A DNA stretch of 64,000 nucleotides from Polydactylus sextarius (lineage: Eukaryota > Chordata > Actinopteri > Polynemidae), in NCBI GenBank assembly GCA_016801845.1, contig CM028927.1:62001-126000 (forward strand). Direction: 5' to 3'. Below the pieces are notes generated by a model. That model was not told the DNA's origin, did no database searches, and saw only the letters and a program-made list of their open reading frames with translations. Shown here one piece after another: positions 33,894-44,706 of this stretch (position 1 is its first letter; each line of letters starts with the position of its first letter). The position numbers were made by a program, and so were the translations under genes.

Positions 33894-34907
33894 CTGGGCC
33901 CGAATTTATTTCAACTCAAAACTCCAATGACATCCAGTCATTTCACTGCTACTGAAAATCATCTGAACACATTCTATCTGCAACATCTGCGCTCTCATGA
34001 TGATAAACCATGAAAATGTATTATCAACTGGCTGAAGGAAATAGTTCTAAACTGATATTACCTTTCAATCTTTTTCTTTTTTTCTGAATAAAAAGTGGAT
34101 ATGAACCAATGTCAACCTGGAACTTTATCAGCTGTACTCATATCATAACAGTAGTGTATTTTTAATGTGAAGGAAGTTGGCAGGTAAAGTAACTAGTAAA
34201 GTAACACTGACGTTCTTGATCACTAGTTTAGTGCAAGCGTGTGACGATGAGAGGAGCTTCATTAGATTAGAATTAAAGCTTCAAACCGACGAGGGAGAAA
34301 CTCTTTGTTTCTGGACATAATGTACATTTCACATACACCTTCTTTTATCTCAATGAAGGAAAAAGTACTTGAGCCAAGCCACCCCTGCATAAACTTTTTG
34401 GCGCATCTTTTAGCATGTTTACATTACAGATGCTGACAAAATAAATTATGTATACATAACTGATGTTTTCTTTATAGGTTTGCTGCTATTTCTACTGGAA
34501 TCATGTTCAGTGACCCTGACTATTACAAGAATAAATTTCATGAATTTCTACTGTATAATTTTGAATTATACAGCCTGATTACATTATGATCAGCCCTCTG
34601 ATCATAATGTAATCAAGCGCTTTTTGATTATTTTCTCATATTCAAAGCCTCATAAAAATTATTCCTTTATATGTTTTCTGATATTTCCACTGGATTCTTG
34701 TTCACAGTGACCAATACCCAATATGTAGTTCACAAGTTTGTTAAATTATTTGAAAATGTCATGTTGGGCTCTTTCATTACCCTCACACTGCTACACAGAA
34801 CATGTTATGTAAGAATGTATTTATCTCTGTAACAATAATGGTGACTTTGGATGTGTAATATTCAGTTTATTCATTTAGATTTGGTTTAACGTGTAAAAAA
34901 AATCGAG
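33894..34907. other. End of A3 and the single-copy K3-A3 spacer
   Basis: 33,894-34,080 is the upstream end of the A block. 34,081-34,907 is single-copy in this window and lies 3' of the kinesin stop codon. It contains the 18-bp palindrome listed separately and no recognisable gene. It is part of the ~1.43 kb absent from all fused copies. Confidence 0.75.
34576..34615. other. Perfect 18-bp inverted repeat with 4-nt loop
   Basis: TGATTACATTATGATCAG, loop CCCT, then CTGATCATAATGTAATCA. It lies about 0.3 kb past the stop codon of the K3 kinesin exons. It is AT-rich and could be a cruciform or transcript 3' hairpin. Confidence 0.85.
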
Positions 34908-36764
34908 CTATGACTTGTACAAACCCAGTAAAGTCTTTGAATGGTTCATCAGGTCAGGAAGTCCGGTTTCGATGTTGTATAAGGTTTGCTCCATTGCCTT
35001 GACAAGTTCATTTGCCCTCTGGGAAACAAAAACAAGACTTACAAAGTCACTTGTAGGTATTACGTATACAGTTAAAATGAGCAGATCTAAGAAAACTACC
35101 TGAAGCTCCACACAAACTTTCTCCTCCAGATCCGTCACCTGGGATATTGCATCATAGACGCTGGTATGTACAACAGATTCCTGTGACACAAGGAAGGTGA
35201 ACTGTAAAAGTTTTAGCAAACTGTAGATACAATATAAATCAATAATGATTTAGGACTTGTCTTGTGCCGACTGACCTTGTCAGAAGAACTGTCCAGGGTT
35301 CTTGAACCTTAACTGCGTTGCTGGATTTTGAATTGCCTTTCAGTTCCTTCACTCTGCAGAAGAGGAAAATATTTCAAGCTTCATCTTCCCAGGCATGAAA
35401 ACAAACTATTCACGTATTTATGTATGTGGAGAAAGCATGGCAATCTGTGGAATAACAGAGAGGGAATTATGTCTACACAAATTCTGTAAGTTTCTGTATA
35501 GTCTTGAATTTTACCTGCCTTTTATCTGCATTTAGCCAGCGTTACTGCTGTGGTGGAAGGTGTCCACGTTAGCCTCAATATACCTTGAGAGCCACGAGGC
35601 TGGGATTGATCTCCACAGTCTCCACCAAAGTGCTGCGGTCGTTGCCACTGTGTCTGTACCACGCTTGTTGCCAGCCAAATCAACCAATGAAAATTGGCCG
35701 CGTAGCGAGGCAGCGCGATTATTACATCACAGAACAATTTGGAGGATTGCGTAAGAGCGGGACAAGTTGGTGTTTGCTGAGGTTTGGCCTGATGTTTTGG
35801 AAAAACACAAGAGAAGGAAAGACACATTTATGTTACACATATGTGTTTGAAATGAAACAATAGTAGTTTAAAGTTTTCATTTTTAACTGCCATGTTAAAA
35901 GACTTCAACTAACTTTTAGTGCTCCTTTACTCAACAGTTCGACAAAGTCTCTGCTGTGAAATTGCAACACACAAACACGTTCCTGTCACAATGGTACCTG
36001 AGTGCACTGCCCATGTGTATCGTATTGATGACTTCCTCTGGACCGTGAACACGTGGACCTCCTCAAGGCCGACTACCTGCACCTGCAGCCGGTCATTCTC
36101 CAGAGCACGGAGCTTGGCCTTTTTTGTTCAGCAGGTCATACACACCTGTCCAAAAAGTAGTTTTCATGTCAAGAATAATGTAAAAAACGCAAATTTGTCA
36201 GATAAATATTCTAAACAAACATGTCCATAGAGTTAACAGAGGAAGGTTTTTATTACCCTCCCATTGTAAATCTCAAAGAAGCTGACGTAAGCAGAGAGAT
36301 CCAGGCTACTATACCTCCTGTGGTCGAGTTAGGCCAAAACATCCTGGGCTGAAAGAGAGATTCAAACCAATACCAACGGTGTGAAATTTTCATTTCCCTC
36401 TTGAGGGAGGAAGAATTACACAAACACCATCAATTAATGTATCCCTGAATTGATCGATTTCTTTTTTAAGACTATAATCCTTTCGGTGAACGTTGAGGTA
36501 GTATTAGAAACTTAAACACAGCACCCATCCAGGGTTTGTAAAACCATTCATTATTGCTTAACATTAAAACACACCAGATAGCAGATTTAAATCTCTTGTG
36601 TACTGTGAAATACAGTTATCTGCCACTGATTTGGTGAAAGCTTAAATGTATTGGACACATATTCAAGTCTCACACTCTAGTTTCAAGTTCTCATGTAAAG
36701 GCCACCTTTAACAAAATCCTGAATATTACGAAGCTTATAAAAAAAAAAACATGCAAGACAAATA

Positions 36765-37303
36765 CCGTAAATTCGGGCTATAAGCCACTACTTTTTTTTT
36801 TTTTTTTTCCACACTTTGAACACTGCGGCTTATACTACGGTGCGGCTTATTCTTTTTTTTTTTTTTTTTTTTTTTTTTCCTTGGCGCCAAAAAAAATTTT
36901 GCCAAGTAACAGCTGACCAATAAAATTAACGAGTACTTGTTCAGAGGTCCAATGAAATTGCATGATAAATCAAGCGCACTTTCACAGCTATTGTAAATCA
37001 GTCATTTGTACTCACCCTCATCAACATGGAAAATACTAGAAGAAAAGCATATGATGCGGCTTTTTAAGTTAAAGGCGATCACTCTAGAGGTTGAAGAAGG
37101 AAATCGACCCGCTATCAGTGACTCACTTCTTACAGCAATAAGAAGACACGATGAACGCCTTTGAGCTAATTTTTCATATTACAACGTTGGAGACCTGCGG
37201 CTTTAAATCCGGTGCGGCTTGTACAAGTACAAACTTGATTTTCTTTCTAAAATTAGAGCATGCGGTTTTTAATCAGGTGCGCTCTGTAGTCCGGAATTTA
37301 CGG
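36765..37303. mobile_element. Pogo-like MITE in kinesin intron g-h (K3)
   Basis: Left CCGTAAATTCGGGCTATAAG and right CTGTAGTCCGGAATTTACGG form an imperfect TIR, flanked on both sides by TA (36763-36764 and 37304-37305). This is the Tc1/mariner-pogo signature. An ORF from 37026 reads MENTRRKAYDAAF, then is frameshifted by one T. It resembles the N-terminal Brinker/psq-like DNA-binding helix of pogo-type proteins. Family assignment is an inference; length is 539 bp. Confidence 0.7.
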
Positions 37304-37878
37304 TACAAATATGGATGAATCAAGGGAAATGAATGAATGCCTCAAACTTATCTTACCTCTGATTACCACTTCTGTGAAAATCCAGAGATCTTACCTGCCA
37401 AGGCATAAATCCTTTTGGAACTGTTCTGCTGCTTTCCAGAAAAACCACCTCCCATTGTCTAGTGAGAGGAAAAATAAGTTAACTTAAATAAACACATTAT
37501 TTTCTTCATGCAAAGCACTGACAACTCAATTCCACACAACAGACACTTACATGAGTTTTTCCATTTTCCTGTCCTGTCCGTAGGCAAAGCATGTTGCCGT
37601 GCAACCTTCGAAAATGAACTGTACCGAACCGGCTGTGTCTGAATCTGGAGAAGAAGAAGAAGAAAAAAAAAAGGGTCAAAATTGCAGAAAAATTGCACCT
37701 AAATAATGTTCTGGCTGCACAGTTTCCATTTGAAAAGAAAAAGCTCAAAAACTAGAGCACAATCTGATCCTTATCATCCAGGAGGAAATTCTTAGTCGGA
37801 AAACACTGCTGCAAATGCAACCTTAAAAAAAAAAAAAAAAAAAACTTAGGTGTTTACTTGTGGACCAGGTCACTGGTG

Positions 37879-38171
37879 TGTTACAAACCCCGGCTCATAG
37901 GGAAGCAACACAAAAGGGTAGACCAAAAAAAAAAAAAAAAAAAAATAGTTTCAATATGTTTATTATCTAATGTCTAGGGTCAGAAACATAAGGGTGGGAT
38001 AAGCAGCAAAACCTGCTGCCTGGCACACAACAGCAGGAGGAATGAGAAAGACTGAGGGCGGTAGGCCGGCCTTTGTAGACTGCTCACACCTGCAGGTAAT
38101 CAGTAGCTCAGGTGAGTCTAGCTGGAAACAAAAAAAGAAAGATCACCACCACAACTGCAAGGCCTGTAACA
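37879..38171 (-). mobile_element. Solo Gypsy LTR in kinesin exon e (K3)
   Basis: TGTTACAAACC to CCTGTAACA, 293 bp, at the same site as in K1, with the same 30-bp loss next to it. The shared position shows that the insertion predates the duplication of K. Confidence 0.8.
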
Positions 38172-40305
38172 GGCCTGTCCCAGGAACAGACACCACATCG
38201 ATCTGCTTCTTATTAATCTCTGGATGACACAAGAATGACAGCGTTTGTGAAGAAAAACAGGATGGCTGACATTTTAGTGATGACGTTGCATATAGGAGAT
38301 TCTTCGGTGTCTGCACAGAAGGCACAGGGCTCTGTGTTTCTCCCCAGAATGCTTTCACTCATAGTATAAATGGGAGAGGGCCAAGTGAAAAAACATGGTT
38401 GGTATTATGTCTGTCTGAGCACAGTGTTATATTACTCCAAATATACCTTGCTTGTTAAGGGGCCGCTTGCGAACACACACACAAATCCTGTGGGATTCAA
38501 CCTGTAAAAAAAAAAATAAAAATAAAAAAATAAACACAAAAAGAGCTCCAAGTTTATGCTCGAATGTTAACACACATTTGCATATAAAGTCAGGCATAGT
38601 TCAAAACTCCAAATTTACCAGGTCGCCCGTTGATACAGGGATTATTTCCAATGTTTCTCTGAAGCCTTGGATGATCTCAGAGAATTTCTGGTTTGGTCGA
38701 GAAGCCTCTCAAACTTCAATGAAGACAAGAAAGAAAAGCAATATAAATGAAATGTGTGAAACGACTTGCGTCCAAAATTCACATTATTAGTAGAATTGAT
38801 AAATGAAATAAAAATCCTCACCCTCCCCTTCTTAGTCTGCATTTCAGGTGGCTTTATAACACAAGGCAGCCTTTTGTTGCCTTTGGTTAATTCTTGAGGA
38901 GCCACAGATTTTCTCCCTGAAATGCAAAAGATCTTAATCACTTTTTAATTTTTAATGAACTTACATCTCATTGACAGCATTGTAATTTCTAACAAATTTA
39001 ATTGCAGTTGTGACATTAATGTATGGGATGTGATCCACTGGATGCACAATTGTTTTTTTTTTTATTTTTTTTTTTTTTTACATCTGTCACTGACCTTTGA
39101 TTGCGGACGGAGGAGGCATCCTCTCAGGTTCATCATTTTCTTTTGTGGCCTCACGGGCAAGAGACAGCGACGGTGCTGGTTTGCTCTCATTCTTTCTGTG
39201 TTGCCGGTAGGAATCACTAAATAATAAAATAAGGCAGAAGAATGCGCTCAGTTTTATACAGTGATAAATGTTACCACAGTTATAGTTACCACAGTTAAAG
39301 TTGCTATGTGACTGATAACAGCAATACCTAAATTTAGCATATAAATATGTGGCTTATATTTTCCAAAGGAAAGGTCTAAATTATAAATGTATTCTTTTTG
39401 GCAGAAATAACCAACCAGAATCCATAAGGGCTGATGATGAGGGGAGACCAGGACGGTCCATCTCTGGGCTTCCCTTTGAAGACTCAATAGTTGGAACGGT
39501 GCTGAAACATCAGTTGGGACCTGGAACAAACACGTCGGTCTGGCCTGAGACAGACTACTGGAAACTCAAAAGACGACAAAGCATCTAAGTAAAACGGGTG
39601 CAATGTGAGCATCATTATAAAGCAAGTGCCATTAAGTTTTCTAACTTTGGGCACAAAACCTAAACCCCACACAACAGAAAGATTAACTGTGTGTAGTTGT
39701 AGGCTGTCAAATCACAAGAACCAAGATTCTTTACTCTTGTGACAGAGAAGTGAGCTAGGAGTGAGAGAAACAGCAACAGACAAGTGGAAGCTGAGTGTCA
39801 GTGAAATGATGAAAGCTTCTAATGAGAGCACATTTGAGCATTAAAATGTTACTAAGGGCACTGTAATAGTGATACTGTAAGCCAATTTTATAAAATAAAA
39901 AAGCTGTAAAATCCTGTAAAAATGCTATATCCTTACTTATCCAGTGATAATATATGCCAGTGTGTGCTCCCTTTAAATTCTCTTTGTCCAATGTTTCTTT
40001 CTCTTCTCTTCTCACCCAGAGCTCAGAAAAGAGTGAACAAGGACACATGGTTCTATGAGCCCAGAATTAGTCAATTTGTGCCATTTATTATTAAAATGAA
40101 CAAATTTAGACAAAAATCCTCTTCCAGGATGACGAGTTTGGCACATACAACCTGATCACTTTTAGATAATGATTTGTTTGCTTAAGAAGAGAGAAGTCCT
40201 CAGCCTCGATGAGAGCTGCGGCAGAGGCTTTTTGAAAAGAAACAAGCCATTGACAATACTGAATGTGGTAATCGGAGAGACAAATCAGTTCAATTCATTT
40301 ACTAT

Positions 40306-40446
40306 GAGGTTTTTTCACGTTTTTGACGACATACTATACTTTGAGGTTTTTTTCACATTATTGATGACATACTATACTATGACGTTTTTGACAACATACT
40401 GTACTATGACGTTTTTTTTCACATTTTTGACGACATACTATACAAT
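40306..40446. repeat. GACGACATACTATAC minisatellite, unit boundary 3
   Basis: Tandem GACGACATACTATAC and GACAACATACTGTACTATGA units between the 5' end of K3 and the A4 block. Confidence 0.8.
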
Positions 40447-40504
40447 GACGCCACCATGTGGTGGTGCATGGTCAACGCTCAAATTACAATTCTAAGCTGC
40501 CTTC

Positions 40505-40602
40505 ACCTGTGACTTTAGATATTTTTCTTGGCCTACCACATCTTTCTTTCACAAGGACTGTTCCTGTGGCCTTCCATTTCCTGACTATATTTGTGACTGG
40601 AG
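40505..40602 (-). mobile_element. Tc1-like transposase N-terminal remnant (A4 copy)
   Basis: Same remnant as in A0, nearly identical in sequence. Confidence 0.65.
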
Positions 40603-40877
40603 AAGATGTAGAAAAACTCAGAAATATAGAAAAAGAGAAAACAAACGATGCACATGGCGTGATTGGCTACTCACGGTTCATACTAAGTTGTACGTTCTAG
40701 TTGTACTGTTTATAAACCAGAGACAGGGTATGAAGATAAAACTGTTCTCAAAAAACAGAATCTCTCAAAATGGAAAAGTTAAACATTACAGAAATAAGAG
40801 GAAAGCTGAGCATATAAATACAGTACATGAAATAGTCGCAATAAATAATCAAAGTCTTATTGTCAGTTACAACTTAC

Positions 40878-41446
40878 ATCTGATCAGATGATGGACACTG
40901 TTCTTTACGGTTGACGATAGCACCCTTTGACCTGTCACTCTTGACAAACACACAGCTGGGTTCTGGTTCTTCCACTTTCCTCCTGAAAGACACAGATTAT
41001 AATCTGCTTTGTGACCAGAACAAACCAGTTTCACTGCTGTTTTGTTCTGAACTATAAGATAAGTGTGTTTTCTTGAAGAAACAACATGTTTCATTAAGTA
41101 CAGAGTGGATCAATGTAAAAACAACACAAGATAATACAACCATCAGAGCTGCTTTATGTGTGTGTAGACTCTCAGCAGTGACATGATACGATGACGAAAA
41201 AAAAAACTTGTAAGTGAAGAAGATTAATGTTGTAAATAAACTCATTTAATAAACACGTGGATAAACAGCTGTATAAATAACTGTCAGTAACATAACGTTT
41301 GTGACACGTTAACTCTTTGTAGCACAGGAGTGTTGATTTACTAAAAATATTGGGGTGATCACATGCATACACATAACTGAATCCGGGTCCAGGTCCTGGT
41401 CTTGGCCCTTGTCCAGGTTCATCCATGTTGCTGAATGAACCTCCAC
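40878..41446 (-). pseudogene. A4: NLR 5' exons N1 and N2
   Basis: N1 (41342-41446) reads GGSFSNMDEPGQGPRPGPGP and FSYVYACDHPNIF. N2 (40878-40982) reads KVEEPEPSCVFVKSDRS, then KGAIVNRKEQCPSSDQM. Acceptors and donors are preserved. No FISNA/NACHT exon follows. The K4 motor exons lie upstream across the common fusion junction near 41,887. Confidence 0.7.
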
Positions 41447-41628
41447 CTGTAGAGGAAACACAAATCATTAATATGCACATCAGCTGAAATCTTCCTTTAC
41501 ATCATTTCTGCTGTACAAATATCAGCTGTGATTGTCTCTTCTTCTCCGTTTCCTATCAGTGTCAGTTAAATACAATCACACAGTATGCAGCAGAGAAAGC
41601 TGCCATCAGCTGCTGTGCTTCTATCAGT

Positions 41629-41642
41629 CCACTAGATGGCAG
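41629..41642 (+). promoter_or_regulatory. CTCF-consensus-like site in A4
   Basis: CCACTAGATGGCAG, identical to the sites in A1, A2 and A5. Confidence 0.4.
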
Positions 41643-41886
41643 TGTCTCTGCAGTGTCTAACTTTACTTGATGAAACAAGCTGCAGTTGATTCTTTCACTC
41701 ACAACACCTGGGCCCGAATTTATTTCACCTCAAAGCTCCAGTGACATCCAGTCATTTCACTGCCACGGAAAATCATCTGAACACATTCTGTCTGCAACAC
41801 CTGCGCTCTCATGATGATAAACCATGAAAATGTATTATCAACTGGCTGAAAGAAATAGGTCTATACTGATATTACCTTTCAATCTT

Positions 41887-44673
41887 TTTCTTTATCTGCC
41901 TTTCATCTGCATCTAGCCAGCGTTACTGCTGTGGTGGAAGGTGTCCACGTTAGCCTCAATATACCTTGAGAGCCAGGAGGCTGCCATTGATCTCCACAGT
42001 CTCCACCAAAGTGCTGAGGTCGTTGCCAGCCAAATCAACCAATGAAAATTGGCCGTAGTAGCGAGGCAGCGCGATTATTGCATCACAGAACAATTTGGAG
42101 GATTGCGTAAGAGCGGGACAAGTTGGTGTTTGTTTGCTGAGGTTTGGCCTGATGTTCTGGAAAAACACAAGAGAAGGAAAGACACATTTATGTTACACAT
42201 ATGTGTTTGAAATGAAACAATAGTAGTTTAAAGTTTTCATTTTTAACTGCCATGTTAAAAGACTTCAACTAACTTTTAGTGCTCCTTTACTCAACAGTTC
42301 GACAAAGTCTCTGCTGTGAAATTGCAACACACAAACACGCTCCTGTCACAATGGTACCTGAGTGCACTGCCCATGTGTATCGTATTGATGACTTCCTCCG
42401 GACCGTGAACACGTGGACCTCCTCAAGGCCGACTACCTGCACCTGCAGAGCTGTCATTCTCCAGAGCACGGAGCTTGGCCTTTTTGTTCAGCAGGTCATA
42501 CACCTGTCCAAAAAGTAGTTTTCATGTCAAGAATAATGTAAAAAACGCAAATTTGTCAGATAAATATTCTAAACAAACATGTCCATAGAGTTAACAGAGG
42601 AAGGTTTTTATTACCTTCCCATTGTAAATCTCAAAGAAGCTGACGTAAGCAGAGAGATCCAGGCTACTATACCTCCTGTGGTCGAGTTAGGCCAAAACAT
42701 CCTGGGCTGAAAGAGAGATTCAAACCAATACCAACGGTGTGAAATTTTCATTTCCCTCGTGAGGGAGGAAGAATTACACAAACACCATCAATTAATGTAT
42801 CCCTGGATACATTAGCACTGACAACTCAATTCCACACAACAGACACTTACATGAGTTTTTCCATTTCCTGTCCTGTCCGTAGGCAAAGCATGTTGCCGTG
42901 CAACCTTCGAAAATGAACTGTACCGAACCGGCTGTGAATCTGGAGAAGAAGAAGAAGAAAAAAAAGGTCAAAATTGCAGAAAAATTGCACCTAAATAATG
43001 TTCTGGCTGCACAGTTTCCATTTGAAAAGAAAAAGCTCAAAAACTAGAGCACAATCTGATCCTTATCATCCAGGAGGAAATTCTTAGTCGGAAAACACTG
43101 CTGCAAATGCAACCTTAAAAAAAAAAAAAAACAAACTTAGGTGTTTACTTGTGGACCAGGTCACTGGTGTGTTACAAACCCCGGCTCATAGGGAAGCAAC
43201 ACAAAAGGGTAGACCAAAAAAAAAAAAAAAAAAGATAGTTTCAATATGTTTATTATCTGATGTCTAGGGTCAGGAACAAAAGGATGGGATAAGCAGCAAA
43301 ACCTGCTGCCTGGCACACAACAGCAGGAGGAATGAGAGAGACTGAGGGCGGTAGGCCGGCCTTTGTAGACTGCTCACACCTGCAGGTAATCAGGTAATCA
43401 GTAGCTCAGGTGAGTCTACCTGGAAACAAAAGAAGAAAGAGATCACCGCCTCAACTGAAAGGCCTGTAACACCACCACTATAAAAAAATGGGTGCTCTAA
43501 GGCAACCATACCCCAACGACAAACAATAACAGGGAATTGTTATGACCTGGAAAGGGCATCTGCCAGGACATTGTCCCGGCCACGAATGTGACAAACCTCA
43601 AGGCCATACCCTAGAAGAAATAAGCTCCATCTCAGCTGCTGGTTGGAACCTTGCATACTGTTTATGAACACAAGAGGGCAAGCTGAAGAAGTTGTTCCTT
43701 AGTTAAATCTTCAAGCAGCTCTTCACTAGGCTGTTGAAGAAAAGCATCAAGAGTTGCCATTGCTCCTTAATTTGCGCAACAACTTCCACAAGGTAAATTG
43801 AATAAGCAAATAACTAATGGGGCACAAATCCACAAGCATCCACTGCTGTTCAATTGACAACCCAATGGTCCCAAACACAAAGTGGCTGCAACACTATGCA
43901 CCAAACAAATCAAAGCTATTACCCCTCAGGCTATTAAAGCCACACACAATAACTACCATGCCCCATGCAAGGCCACAGCCTGCTAGTGGTCAATCACCAT
44001 GCCAAAAAAGCACCAAAGCTCAGGGCAATTCTCACTTACACAAGTTCACGCTAGAACACACTAGCCACTATACTTGAGGATTAGGATTATGGACCCAACA
44101 CAGTGCCTGATTAAAGCACAAAACTCACCTAACCCTACACAAAATGCTCCTCCTCCCTCCCACGAAACACTTTAATTCAAATAACAGAGCAAACCCTGGA
44201 AACCTGCCTAACCAAACCTGACCTACCTATCTTCTGGGGTTACCAGGCTTGAGGTGACTTTAAACGCTGAACTCAAGGTTCCACAGTAAACCAAAGATAC
44301 AGCCTACCACAGAACCTTGAAGCATGCCCCCACCTGGGATACCCTCAAAAACAAAAAAAGGAAAAATAACAAAAAAGTGAACCGTTGGAAGTACAACGTC
44401 CAGCTGGAACACCCACCTCATCTAAGCAGGGAGCTCATATACTGAATTAATAAAAAAACATATCAATCAACCATACTCACCAAATGAAAAACAACCCAAA
44501 CAAAGGAGGAACCACCAAAGTTGTAGCACTCCACCAGAAACAAAAGCACTACTCATGAATCAGCAAAAACCTACGAAAAAAAAAAAAAAAAAAAAAAAAC
44601 AGCAAAAAAAAAGGACGAGCCCCAATTATGTTACAAATCCCGGCTAATGTAGAAGCAACACAAAAGGGTAGAC

Positions 44674-44706
<33 letters not shown>

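Larger units (their letters stand above)
34908..40260 (-). pseudogene. kif2c: K3: most complete kinesin-13 (MCAK/KIF2C-like) gene copy, disabled
   Basis: Exons high to low: a 39095-39216 (ENESKPAPSLS-type linker, in frame); b 38822-38916; c 38619-38713 (EIIQGFRETLEIIPVSTGDL); d 38447-38501 (ESHRICVCVRKRPLNKQ); e about 38172-38225 plus DLVHK at about 37,865, split by an LTR; f 37551-37644 (FIFEGCTATCFAYGQ, then frameshift); g 37395-37458 (TMGGGFSGKQQNSSKRIYAL); h 36257-36348 (TAA at 36329-36331; SFFEIYNGR); i 35998-36145; j about 35,567-35,800 (HGQFSLVDLAGNKRGTDT); k 35276-35353 (RVKELKGNSKSS); l 35100-35180 (SVYDAISQVTDLEEKVCVEL); m 34908-35018, ending GLYKS and TAG. Kinesin-13s depolymerise microtubule ends at kinetochores and poles. 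Exons k-m match the neck/C-terminal coiled region. The motor exon with RESKLT-type sequence between j and k is missing. Nonsense codons make it non-functional as read. Confidence 0.85.
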
